DNA of 64,000 nt from Antitrichia curtipendula. Taxonomy: Eukaryota; Streptophyta; Bryopsida; Hypnales; Leucodontaceae. Below are positions 11,615-23,437 of the stretch, piece by piece. The stretch spans positions 372,001 through 436,000 of the forward strand of contig OX579642.1 in NCBI GenBank assembly GCA_951230915.1, given 5' to 3'. A program made the position numbers and the translations under genes. Numbering within the stretch: the first letter of the stretch is position 1; each line of letters starts with the position of its first letter. Under the pieces are notes generated by a model, which was not told the origin of the DNA, made no database searches, and worked only from the letters and a program-made list of their open reading frames with translations.

Positions 11615-14600
11615 CTAAACATTGTTAAAGGCCCACCATTCCCATAATGCGTCTTCACACATTCTCTGCGATTCAGCTGATAACTTATAAACCTGGGTAC
11701 CTTTCACCCTGTGTGATGCAAGAGTCATAGGAAATTTACAAGCACGAACTAAATGAGCATCAACATGTGCATCCACTGCCCTATTTACAAAATACATACG
11801 TGTTCTCTAAGCGTCCAAATTTTTTATAGTATTTACCCCGGATAACAGCATCCCCTGCCATGAAAATCCCTCTCCATAGACAAGACAGAGGCTCTTCCAG
11901 TAAAAATTTGGTCTTTTTGCATTGAAGAATGTAGAACTCAACACCGTCTTCGTTATCGTCCTCTGCAGGGACCATAAAGTTGTCTCCAACTTCTACCATG
12001 TCGCCAATCGTCACCGACACTCCATCATGCAACCGATTCTCGACATTGTCCATCTCCTCGACTTGTTCCGCAACTGAGTAGGCGTTGACGGGTACTAGCT
12101 TCTGCACTCGCCAATCCTGCACATGTGATACTTTTTCACAGTTATCCGAGTCACCATCAACACAAGCAATACAAAAGCAAGATAATGCACGAGTTTTGAG
12201 AAGACAAGGATCTGTGGTAGAGAATCCCATGATAGAGTGTAGACTTTTGGAACCAGGAATAGTGTTACATCTTAAACTAGTGTCATCATGATTAACTTCT
12301 CCTTCGGCAATGTCCCAAAATACTCTAGACATAGTAGAGGTAGTTGATTGATGATAGGAACTAGGAACCCGGTTTGTATATTTTTCCTCCAAAAATTGAA
12401 CCACTTGTGTAGCATTTTGTAAGGGTCGAAGCGGATTTTCAATTTGCTCCGCTGCTAACACTCTCTTCACTACAGCTCCTGCACCATCCCACTCCCCTTT
12501 TCCATGTGCAGATTCAAAGTAATTCCATCTCATAAGGCAACCTCCAGTTAGCATTGGGTATTTAGCAACAAAGAACATAGCAGTGGCACACTTAAATTGT
12601 GCACTGCAACCATCGCTAAATACCCAGTGCTCTGAAGGTGTAAAACCAGAATCTAACAACCAATCCTAATGTAATAATAAACAATGCTGCACAAAAGATG
12701 AATCATGGATTTTATCATCTGAAATGTAAAAGTGTGTTTGCTTGAAAATGTCATTTCCCTCCTTCCACATGGTAATGTGAACCAGTATTGTGACAGAAGT
12801 GCTAAAGTAGTACAAACTTTGCACTTCATTCTGAATAGCAAACGAATAATTTTCAGCAAAATCAATGTGAGAAACAATTACTCCCTCAGGTATGTTGGTC
12901 ATCATTAGTTGGCATTGCTCATCTTGCCATCTAGCTCTGAAGTTGTGTGTAATGAATGTTGTCACCGTCTTCTCCATATATGGTAAGAACACATATACTG
13001 GAGTGTCTTTGAAAGCCTCCTTCAATCGTTTCTTAACCTTCCCTGTATTTGCATCCACTCCTATTTGGTAGTACTCAAAGCACTTCCATTTCAAAGTAAA
13101 TGAAGAAGAATGACATAACTCCTGGTCACAAAAGGTTAGTAGATGAAATCCACAATTAGTACAGTCTCCCATCAAGCAATCTAGTCTATGCCATAAGTCA
13201 TACTCATCCTTAGGACAAACACAAGCTTCCCACATTAAAGTCATGCGCTTGTAAACATTATCGTGAGCATGGCAACCACCCTCTGTACCTCCCTCCCCAT
13301 TGCCTGAGCAAACTAAACAGCCACAACTACAATTTGTAGATGCATGCAAACCCCTCACTCTATCCCTTAGGTTATTTAAAGCAGTTTTCATAAAATCCAT
13401 TTCCACATGGTAAATACAGCAACAAGTGTTCCTCACTTTCAATTTCCTGACCCACCAAGGCTTTAACCTTTCGAATGCCCTCTGCCGCACATTACACTCA
13501 GAATGAGCTTCTTTGACACGCAAAAAAAAACAGGTCTGCAAAACAGAGAAAACCACCACAAATAGAAGGTGCAGATAACTGAATGAAGTCATAGCACCCT
13601 TAGGAATGCAATATGTGTTTATGACGTTCTGAAAAATTTGTTCTACAGAAAGAATATAGAGTGAACTTACAATTAAAGTAACTTCATAATTATCATTGTA
13701 CAAAAAGTATTAATTTCTAATATTTGTATCACAAAATAGTTAGTGTGACATGATAATTGTACTGTAGTCACACCTAGAATAGCTAAAAACACTATTTGTA
13801 TCTAAATATACTAGACCCAGGACTGAACAATGTACATACTAAGAAGTTCCATGTACAAAAAATATCTAAAAAATTGTTAGAATACAAGGTTATGTAAAAT
13901 TGTACTTTATGTATAACAGAGATATACTTAGATCCGAGGTTTGTACTTTGGATTATGTTGAAACAATCAAAATATTATATTTGTACAAAAATGTACAATG
14001 AGAATAGATCATCGCCTCTTTTAAAATACAAAGAGTAGTGGTAACAATGAATATCAATATTTAAAGGGACCTAGTAGTATTACTTCTACTAAACATAATT
14101 ATTGAAATCCGGTAATTGTATTTTACTTCTACTACAAAATATTGTTAGTGACTTGATTATTCAGATAAGGACATATGTAAATTCTCTTGGGTACAATAGT
14201 ACAACTATTGGAAAGCATTAAGTACTAAATGAACAAATTAGTATTATAATTGTTTCCAGCTTCACAGTATGTGCTACACCGGAGTTTGTCATCAACAAGT
14301 CCATGAAAGACTATTGTAAGTGCTTTATGTAATCATAACAATGAATGAAAGGCACTGGATAAGCATCAAGTCACCCAGAATTATTTTATTAGGACATGCA
14401 TATATTTTACATTTCAAAGGCATTCCTATCTTATGAACTTCATGATATTTGTACTCAAAGCTATGGATTCAAGAATTAAATAATCTCAAAACTAGAACAG
14501 AACTTCAAAAAAGAACCATACCTGAGTTTCACAAAGGTAGTGTGTAGGATGAGGCTCCACCCATTGTGCACGGCCCACCCTGTGCCTGACAACATCCTTT

Positions 14601-15319
14601 TTGTTTGGTGACACCTTAGTTTGACCATTCCACCAGACATTGATACAATTCTTGACGTAATCAGACAATCTTGCTCTTTGAAGTCTATGCAATCGTAATC
14701 TTGGCACAATATCTTGAACATCGTTTGCAACAACCCTTCTTGTCAAAGCCAAGTTAATACTCTCGGTTGTTGTATCTAGAACTCGTGACAAAGCTCTGAC
14801 CCCATCAGTCCCCAAACTTACGACAGCATCTAAAAGAGCACTTTTCCTTGCTAAAAATTCATTGGAATTTGCAACTTTTACCAATTGCAATTCATGCTTG
14901 AAGTTACGAAAGAATGAATGAATCACTTTTGTTTCCTGTGGCCTAGGATAGTACATAGGAAGCAAAGGGCCTATAGTATCATGGCGCAAGAATTTCTCCA
15001 TGACATCTCTCCTACTACTAGGACCTGGACAGCTTCGCAATTCATCAAGTACAAATTGTGATAAACGTAGTGATCTCCGATGCACTTCTCTCACTGGTAA
15101 GTGATCATTCACGTCACGATCAGGAGGCGCTACCACTAAAAGTAGGGTCCCTTGTAAACTCTCCTTGTCATGTATTCTTTGACACGCCTTCCTCTCTCTT
15201 GCATTTTCTGTAGCTGCGGTTAGAACCTCTTCATGCGTACGAGCCTGGGCAACTCTATCTGCTGGACCAGGTCTAATGCAACCATTCCTTGCACGTTTTC
15301 TTTGGGCAGCATTACCCAT
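11615..15319 (-). pseudogene. DDE-type transposase-like gene, broken
   Basis: The likely start is the ATG at 15319 (GCAATGG). Exon 1 runs to 14522 (CAG|GTATGG) and exon 2 starts at 13535 after TTTTGCAG. Both are in phase and join as HYLCETQ|TCFFLRVKEAH. The motifs in order are: a Cys-rich pair (NCSCGCLVC and CLMGDCTNCG), HIDFAENYSF (12869-12840) with a first acidic residue, FSDGCSAQFK (second acidic residue at 12614) and ESAHGKGEWDGAG (around 12500) with a third. A C-terminal Cys-rich stretch follows. I recognise this motif set from uncharacterised transposase-like proteins but cannot name the superfamily. TAG at 12668-12666 interrupts an otherwise continuous frame between LLH and DWLLDSG. 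Near 11790 the frame shifts by one base and the likely C-terminus (HLVRACKFPM...) continues to 11615. About 905 residues would be expected. Its placement between the inverted repeats suggests it mobilised this element. Confidence 0.7.
13536..14521 (-). repeat. GTAC-rich intron of the transposase module
   Basis: This 986-bp intron contains about 12 GTAC tetramers, mostly as TTGTAC or GTACAA, against roughly three expected. It mirrors the intron of the + strand module. The intron ends are standard (GT 14521-14520, AG 13537-13536). Confidence 0.5.
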
Positions 15320-15920
15320 TGCAAAACTCTTTTGAAAGTACCTAGAACTTGTAAGGACAACTCTTGGTCCTTTCAAAACATGATCGATCTACAACTGCGG
15401 CAGGGTAAGTCCTCAAGTTAGACAATAAATGAGAGCTTGAACTGACCGCACTGTCGCAAGAAGAAGACACTGTACTGGTGATAACTACATGGGGAGGAGA
15501 CTCATCTATGCTATTGCACTGGCCCCAATAGAATTCACTCTTCCCTTGCTTGGACAATGGAGTTTCTGACACATATCCAGAATCACTAGTCCATTGCGAA
15601 CGAGCGGGCCCTGCCTCAGTTGATAAGCAAATGGAGCCCAGCTGAGTGGTTGGGACCAAATGAATCCCACAATATATTTCGTTTGCAAGAAAATATGTAG
15701 TAATTAGTTGTTGGACTGGAACAGACAGTATCTCAAACTCCGTCTCAATTGCAGGAAAGAAGGATGTAATTAATTTCTGAACAAAAGGAGACCTTGATGT
15801 AGACATTCTTTGGAATCTATATGACCACTGTACAGGCAACAACAGACAACTTGAAACAATATCACAGGAAGGTATGGGCTCATGAATCTCCAATGGACGG
15901 GCTCTGCAACACAAACTCAA
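15320..15920 (-). other. Open frame just upstream of the transposase start, possible N-terminal exon
   Basis: A frame open for 192 codons (15920-15342) overlaps the start region in another frame. It contains two related segments, one with LITSFFPAIETEFEI and the next with LITTYFLANEIYCGI, which suggests an internal duplication. A TGTTGCAG acceptor near 15904 could begin it. I find no clean splice to the transposase frame. It could be a further N-terminal exon with a frameshift, or leader sequence. I do not know its function. Confidence 0.3.
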
Positions 15921-16650
15921 GCAACGTAAGAAGATTGTGAATACAAAGTGTAGATGAAACTAATTAAGTGACAAATAGAACATGAATACACAACCAACAA
16001 GAAAACCAAGTCATGCAACTGAAAGGAGCGTTGTACTTCAATATAAACAACGTTGTTCATTCAATAAAAACATGGAGAAATACACGACGGGAACAGAGAA
16101 GCAATTTACCTTGACACAGACTCCGAATATGGCAAAATTTTGACAGAGAACACATTGGCAAAAAGAAAACAATTCACGTCAACGCAAACTTCACGGTTTA
16201 GCAATAGAAATGACAGCAACAGGAAAGCGATTTTTCTCTTGAAGGCAAGATCCGCGTTAAAATATGAAACACCGTGAACTAAAACGACATAGAACAGGCA
16301 AAAAATGAACGTTGGTACTCAACAGACATGAAACATGGCAAAGACAGTAGGGTAACGGACACGGAATCAACAAAACAGATAATGCTATGATTCAACGGAC
16401 ATGTAGCAGGAGAGTGAGAGCAAGAAAATCGATAGGTGGAAGGTGGACCGATCAAAATTCAGCAACCATGCAAAGAATCTTTTTGCGCGAGGAAGATTGA
16501 GCTAACTGAGAGAGACGACTCGACGTGGCTGATTGAGAAGAATCAACGTGGCGTAATGGATCAGGGCTTGGCGGTCACTACAAATAGAAAAAACGAAATA
16601 TATGGTGGCTTCATTAACGAGGGAATCTATATACAAAGTACTTTATGTAC
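15921..16650 (-). promoter_or_regulatory. Presumed promoter and leader of the transposase module
   Basis: Read on the - strand this is pyrimidine-rich and GC-richer than its surroundings, like the leader of the + strand module. It contains CGGTCACTA at 16572-16580, a 9-mer also found in the + strand promoter region at 3395-3403. No gene is evident in it. Confidence 0.35.
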
Positions 16651-17100
16651 ACTAAACACTCTGCTCCGATACAAATGAGCACGGATTTGCAACAATTTTT
16701 TAATCATTACAAAAGTGAGATAGAAAATTCTAAAAGGAAGCCATTCTAGAAAAGGAGGTGAACGTTCAGGATATCTAAAAATTCTAAACAGAGCATAATT
16801 TTCTACAAAGTTATCCCATGTCAAAATATCTAGCCATAATTCAGAATTCCTGGCCACACCAGATATTCAATTTAAAATTGGAAGGCAGATTTGGATAGAA
16901 TACCCTGAGCGGTCTTTTCAAGATGATGCGCAGCAGAATACGGAACCTCTAAGATGAAAAATAATGTACTATTTGGTTATTTGAAGTACTATGACATCTT
17001 AGTAGTTGTTTGAAAAAGTACAAATTGAATATTCAATCAATGGTTTTATTACGATTTCAGTCCAAACCCTATAAACTTAAGACACATACCCTGCCATGAG
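16651..17100. other. Right subterminal region of the giant transposon
   Basis: This is AT-rich and non-coding. It carries several GTAC motifs, for example near 16967, 16986 and 17018, in keeping with the enrichment at the left end. Confidence 0.45.
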
Positions 17101-17219
17101 ACCATAGAGAATCCTCAAAAACATGTTTAAAGTTTGGATAAAGTTAAGTACAAAGTAATATATATTGTCATTTTTGGTTTGTGACCTAAAAAGTACAAAG
17201 GTCTAATGTACTCACACCC
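17101..17219 (-). repeat. Right terminal inverted repeat and subterminal region
   Basis: The complement of this stretch begins GGGTGTGAGTACATTAGACC and contains TACTTTGTACT and GAGGATTCTCT (17106-17116) in the same order and at nearly the same distances as the left end. TTAG follows at 17220-17223. Confidence 0.7.
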
Positions 17220-17223
17220 TTAG

Positions 17224-19590
17224 GGTGATTGTTGTAATTGGGACTCTTGGACCTCCATGTGTACAAATAGAAATATCTATAGAATAATTTGTTGACTTTG
17301 ATGGCTTGTAAAATAACTTTATTTGGGGGTAAGGCAACCTAAATTATTTGGGCAACTTGATTTCACTATTTAGTATAGGGCTTCCCCTTGTTGGAAGGTA
17401 AGATAGTACATCCTATTTTGATCCAAACTTCCATTCTAGACATTTAGAAAAAGATCCATTCCAGGTTGTTTGAAAAAGTAGAAAATAGAAATGAAGGGAA
17501 AAAAATTGCTTGCTTTAGGGATTTGATTGTAAGAAATGAAGATAACGTGTGTTTGGAATGGGAAGAATCTATGTTTTAATTATATATTGTCATCAAATCA
17601 CTTTGAGTTAGCTTCAAATCAATGCAAATCTGTTCATTTTAACAAAGAAGTATGCAATTGGTATTGAGGTAATTATGGATTGGATTAAACATGTATTAAT
17701 TTTGGTATGGGTTGTTGGAAGCCCAACAATAGATATTTTTTGACGTTGATAGGCATATAAACGGGCTTTCATAGAAAGCCTAAGGTAGCAACCTTCTATA
17801 AAAAAAAATTTAATCACACGAAGTCAAAAAATTATTTTTTCAATTTTAAAATTATTTTGTCATTTCTTGTCTACTACTGAAATTCATTCACATCTTTTTT
17901 TGGATAGCAATACATAGTCAATCCAAAAGTGATTAGTGTAGTACTACATATAGATTACACCTGTCATTCTGCTTGTAATAGCATAGTTTACCTCATCTAT
18001 CTCTAGTTGGATACCATAATATTTTAACCGGCCTAAACTCCTCATTCTCCCTTGGATATAGGAACAAGCCTTCCCTAAATACATGGGGGGCATTTGGTGT
18101 AACTCTTACAATCCTTACTAGCTTTGACTTACTAAATTCTTTATTACTATAGATTGTGAATTGATTTTTTTTATATTGAAAAATTGAATTGAGAATTTGT
18201 GATTTTCCTTTTTTAAATCTATTTGATTTTCATTCCTTAAAAAATTGATAAGTTGAAGTAGATACAAGTTAGAAGGAAAAACTAAATTGTTGATAGTTCT
18301 GAGATGGAATTGAATCACACTAATTCCAATAGTGTGATTGTTCATAAATGGATTCAATACCTTATTTCTTCAAAAATTTGCTAAAAATGTCTGCAAAACA
18401 AAAAGCATCATAACTTTCATATCACTTATTCAAATGGAATGAATCAAATATTTCCACCTAGAAAAAAATATAATTTGTGAGAAATATAAAAAAAATATAA
18501 TTTGATTTGATTTAATTTTTTTGTATAGTTGTCTACCCACGCCAAGTTTGGGCTTATTGTGGCATAACTTTTGCTCCCGGGCACCATTGAAATTTAAAAA
18601 AATGTTGTTTTTAGAAAGATAATAAATTTTCTTACCTTGAAAAAAAAGTTTCAAATTATTTTTTGCTAGAAATTGAGATCATGGATACCTACGTCAACCT
18701 TTATAAGTCTCTCAAAGGAGACTCTTGGGATTTTAAGGGTTAATCTTGTAAACAACCATTGGTTAATTGAAAATCGCAAGGCTAAAGTCATTCGTTGAAT
18801 GGAAAGTTGCAAAACTAGTGTCATAGACTAGCTAGGAAGTCAGAGAAAGTCATAGACTAGCTAGGAAGTTGGTATGCTGGGGGGCCCACACTTTATTTGG
18901 GGGAACAAAAAGAAGCCTTCCAACATTGGTTAATAACGTTATGTACCTTTTGCTGCGACTTCGATTTATCAATTCCCAATGCTTGAGTGGTCGAATCCTT
19001 TCCTTCCGTTCTATAGTGCACCCCTCATGGCTTGCGTGGGGTAGCTTAGTCATCCATGGGGCAAAAGGGGATCCCACCAGCGCTACCGCTTATCAATGCG
19101 GTTATGGACCAGTTTTGATGCCCTTTCAGGCTCCATGGTGGCATGGTCACCGTTCAAATTCCAAATAAAGTAACTTCCTCCGGGAGCAGGCAGCTCAATT
19201 CAGAGTCATGCAGAGCTTGACACCTGGCGGACACGCTGGAAGATTCGGCCCTAGAGTGAGTCCTGAACCCATGACCAGATGGGCCTTATTTCACTTATAA
19301 TAACTTGTTGCAGTGAACACGCCAGCCTCTGAACTCTTGCATGAACTCTTGCATGATCAAACTTTTAGAAACTTTTAGGGGTCGTGTTCTTTGAAAGCTT
19401 GACGGATGAGATGTCGCTGACAAGAACAGAATTATGTGGAGAATTTCAAATAAATAATAATAATAATAATAATTTCTCTAAAGAATGAATGAAAAAAGTT
19501 ATTCATTTGTTGGTCACGGTCAACAGCATAAATGGGTTATTACTGAAAGCAGCCCAATGAGTGTTTTTGTTTTCGATTGGGGGGAAGCAG
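17224..19590. other. AT-rich spacer, no gene
   Basis: I see no supported gene. A 21-bp direct duplication (GTCATAGACTAGCTAGGAAG plus T) lies at 18820-18840 and 18849-18869. The stretch 18870-19300 is GC-richer, with an open frame of 99 codons (18869-19168) that matches nothing I recognise. It may be the remains of a retroelement. Confidence 0.45.
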
Positions 19591-19856
19591 TAAGGTGGGT
19601 ATCCCTAAAATCGCCACTTTTTGCTTCTGTGCCTAGTTACTAAATTTTCATTGATTTTCTTGTTGGCACTTGAAAGGAGGTTCCAACACACCAAATAGCA
19701 TGATATTTGGATATTGTATGTAAAAGTTAAGAAGGAACAAAGTTTGGTTCTAAACAATTTCTTCCAATCCACATATGTACGTCATCGATTTTGGAAATGT
19801 ACACAAAGTGAAGATGAGTGGTTAGAATGAGTGGCGCATTTGGGGGGCCCACTTTA
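19591..19856 (-). mobile_element. Family C MITE-like element, copy 1
   Basis: The ends are inverted and resemble TAAGGTRGGTAYMCC followed by a short CCAAATG-GCGCCAC type block. The interior includes GGAGGTTCCAACACACCAAATAG-like and GGAACAAAGTTTGGTTC-like stretches that recur, inverted, at 36409-36682 and more weakly at 61733-62043. It is non-coding. The superfamily is not assigned. Confidence 0.5.
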
Positions 19857-22483
19857 TGAGTAGGGATCAAATGGAGTACGTAGTGGCCATTTCCATGGAA
19901 TATTGGGATTAGAATAATTGTCTTCTTTTTTACTTTCATTAAAAGATCATATAATCCCTAAGGACTAAAAAGTCTATATTTGGATTTTTTTAATTTGGAG
20001 GCATGACATTCCACCGTTGTAAAGTAGAAAAAAAATAGTTTAAGAATTGATTTGGAAGAACTGTGTTCTGTTACTAGTTTTCTAGTAGACTAATTAGTGC
20101 CCAACTATAGACTTATGAGGTAAAATGTGTTTTTGGTCTCAATATGAGTAGAAAACAATTAAAGATATTTTGATTAATTTTTTAATTTCAACCATAACAT
20201 CGTATAGCTAACTCATTGAAGTATATTATGTTGAAATTTCAAGTGCAAAAACTCATTGATAGTAAGACCTTACCTTGAAACTTTGAGAAAAAGTTTTTTA
20301 CATCACTTGGCACATGCATAGTTCATCTTTCAAATTTATTCTAGAAGAAAGCATATGCCTCACAACTTTTGCAAGTGAATGGATTGATTTAAAAATTTAG
20401 TTCAAAAACCATGAAAAAAATTGAAGGAAAAAAAAACTCAAATAATTTTTCTTTTTTAATGTCCCACTTACCCATGTTGAAAATAACTAAAGACTAAATT
20501 GACGATAACTTTGTAACTACTAATCCAAATTTTATGAAATTTGTCTTACATAAAAGAGAACCTTGTGTGCATATATATGCAAAATTCCAACCATAGGATC
20601 TCACAATTGCTTGACAAAATATGATAAAAGCCCCCAAAATGTCCTTCAATCATTTAGGGATGAAATTTGTATATATTATTTATAGTCTTAGGAGTCAACT
20701 TCAAATAAACAAAAATGTCGTTAACTCCTAAAGGGCCCAACTATGTTCTAAGTTTAGGTATTGTTGGAATCCATCAAAATCTATTATTTTCTAGTACAAA
20801 AAGAAAGATGAAAAAATAATAATTTTTGAAATTCAATCGTACAAAATTATCCTATAATACTCTAAGAATGTGTAGAGTTGTAGATTGCAAGATTATAATG
20901 TTTGAAGTTACAAGGATTTTTTCCTCCCCTTGTCAAATAGGATCAACAATCTTAGATTAAACCTTTTGTGCAAAAAATAGATTTATTCTTGACAAATGCA
21001 TTCTATGTCAAGTTGTTGAGATACTTACCAAATTTTAGAAGTAAAAGACATGTTTACGGCATAAGTTGTTCAAATTGATCACTTGGTTTGGTAATATAAT
21101 TTTTGGTCCAGCACATGATTCGCCAAAAAATGAATTCTCATGAAAATTGAATGCAATAAATAAGTTGAGTGTCTTTTGCATCTAAAGATTATAGTCATAT
21201 ATGCAATTAGTAATTTTTTAAAAGTGAATTTGTCAAACAAAATTGATCTTTTTGTACCATATGCTATTCATTTAATTACCCAAATGATGGAAGGAAAATG
21301 TTATTTATGGATTACAAGAAACCCTTGGCAAGTTGCTTGATTTTCTAGTGGGATCACGATCAACTCTATATTCATTTTATAATAATTGCTATAGGTATGC
21401 CCAAAATTGTAATACCTAAAATTCAAGGCAACCGTGACAAAACATATCCAAATTGGTGAAAATAGGTAGAATATGAATTTACAAGAGAGAAATATTAGAA
21501 ATTAATTGATTCCAACTTTGAAATAAGATTGTTGACAATGGAACAACAAAATACGCATATAAACACAATATATTAGGAGTGTAAAAACTATTTATTTGCA
21601 ATGCTTCAAGAACCTATTAGAATATGGTAGACAAACTATTGACAATTGTTGGGAAATCATGTTTTCAATAATTGTCATGTCCAATAAACAACCTCTAAGC
21701 ATTCCAAGGAAAATTCGAATGGAAATTAGTCTCTATCACCATTCAAACACTCAACCTTGTAGAGTCTCTCCAAGGCCACTTTAGAAGAATAAGCCCATGA
21801 CCACTAATTTTAAGTCTCAGTGTCCATCACTTTGCTTGTCCTCAGTGAACAAAAAAATTTATATTTATTTTTCAAAGATGAAGTCATATGTATATTACAA
21901 GTCATAAAATTTCAAAATTTTTGGAGAAAATTTGAAATGTTGTGAATTTTATTTAAATTAAAAAAATTCATATCAAATACAAAATATATCAAAAAAATAT
22001 GATATTCTCACCATCAATGTATATTATAGTGTATAACATCACAATATAATACTAAAGCTACCATATCACTCTAAAATTAGAAAATCAACAAGACAACAAA
22101 CCATGGATATAGGCCTAAATTTTACATTGCTATAAAATATTGAAATTTACAAAGTTTTTAAAATTTCCAATTGGAGTAGGAACTGCACTTGATAAGCTTC
22201 ATTTCATTAGTTGGATTCAAATTCAAAAAACACATTTCTTTAGGGCTAAAATTCACATCAAGAATAAATAGCAAGAAATGGCCAAAACATAACATTAGCA
22301 AGGATAATTTGTGGATTGAGCATCTTTGTCTTTAGAAAAAGTCAATTATACCATAATACGATAATGAGGGAATTTGAAATATTATTCACTAAAAACTTAC
22401 TTTAGAAACTACCCAGAATATATTGGAAGAAAAAATGTTTCTTTCTAATCTTACGATGTGAGGTGAAGTCATCCATTATATAC
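19857..22483. other. AT-rich spacer, no gene
   Basis: I see no gene, RNA or clear element in this stretch, only AT-rich sequence with short homopolymer runs. Confidence 0.45.
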
Positions 22484-22487
22484 TTAA

Positions 22488-23433
22488 CCCCTAAAGGTTT
22501 TTGACTATGTTTTCACAAAAAAACGCTCCCAAACTGCCATTTCTAGTACAAGTACCAAATTTTGGGAAAAAAAACATTTTTGGACACATGTAACCATAGG
22601 ATCTTGTAGTAAACTAGTTTGAGAAGATGTGGAAAAAATTTCAGAAAATTCCACCATGTAGATTGCAAGATATTAGCATTTGAAGTGATAAAACCCTTTT
22701 TTTGTCCCTGCGAAAAACCGGGCAGCTGCACTTCACATGGTCACATTTGTATGAAAAAATGTCCAAAATGGTGGTAACTCTTTGGATTCATTCTTCAAAG
22801 CAAGTTAGCTACATGCTTGAAAAATTTCAGATCATTTGGAATTGTACATCATATAGGAAAAAAATAGTAAGTGGAAAGAAGTAGAAAATGATTCAAAACA
22901 CTAAATTGTTAAGGATTTAATTATGAAATTGAAAAATGCCAATCCAAACAATTATAATGTTGTAATAAACAATCTACACCTTGTGTTTATATTTTTTTCC
23001 AAAAATATTGAAAATTGAGTTAAATAAAGGACTTCAAAGTTTATTTTAGAGTAGAGATTCCATAACTACCCACAAACTACCCACAACTAAAATTCCTCAT
23101 AACCTTCATCTCATAAATCAAAGTGGAATGATTCAAAGCTTTCCTTGTGCACATAAATCTAGAGAACCAATTTCAAATTTTTATTTCTCTAGAAAATGAT
23201 TTTTAAAGAAGTTTTTTTTGCTACCCGGACTGCCCGCCGAACAATGAAAACTACATATCATACCATAACTTTTTAACCATGTGATCAAAAGTTATGAAAA
23301 TTGTTGGGCCCTAAATCTACTCCTCGGGCACATCTTGTGTGAAAATTTCAAAGAAAAAAAATGAAAATTCCATTCGTGGTGAGCTGCCCCAAAACGCTGT
23401 GTTGTCAAAAAACGGTGTTTGGTCCTTTAGGGG
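22488..23433. mobile_element. Family A element, full-length copy (TTAA target site, CCCCTAAAGG ends)
   Basis: The element begins CCCCTAAAGG and ends CCTTTAGGGG. It is flanked on both sides by TTAA (22484-22487 and 23434-23437). It is 946 bp and has no coding capacity. A TTAA target with CCC-type ends is typical of piggyBac-like elements, though Kolobok and Sola3 also use TTAA. Related copies lie at about 26930-27635, 29218-29895, 35700-36186, 42329-43168, 56394-56765 and 58795-59503. This copy is the reference for the family in the window. Confidence 0.8.
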
Positions 23434-23437
23434 TTAA

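Larger units (their letters stand above)
605..17219. mobile_element. Giant DNA transposon (about 16.6 kb) with a SET methyltransferase module and a transposase module
   Basis: The left end reads GGGTGCAAGTACGTTAGACC and the complement of the right end reads GGGTGTGAGTACATTAGACC. Both are flanked by TTAG (601-604 and 17220-17223), which fits a 4-bp target duplication. The similarity resumes further in: the 11-mer GAGGATTCTCT occurs 100 bp from the left end and, inverted, 103 bp from the right end. Inside are two convergent gene modules whose promoters face the ends: a + strand RING-like/SET module (4414-10434) and a - strand transposase-like module (15319-11615). GTAC motifs are dense at both ends and in one intron of each module. 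Two smaller elements are nested inside. The superfamily is unassigned: a 4-bp target site is known for Sola2 and some Academ elements, but I cannot match the transposase to either. The stops in both modules suggest a decayed copy. Confidence 0.75.

Noticed and set aside
5755..12668. TAG reassigned as a sense codon, which would repair three breaks in the transposon genes
   Set aside because: PRP8 has 2338 codons with no in-frame TAG, which would be unlikely if TAG coded for an amino acid, and a TAA also breaks the + strand module. Point mutation is simpler.
18869..19168. Open frame of 99 codons in a GC-richer patch
   Set aside because: It has no recognisable motif and no splice context; it is more likely a transposon remnant.
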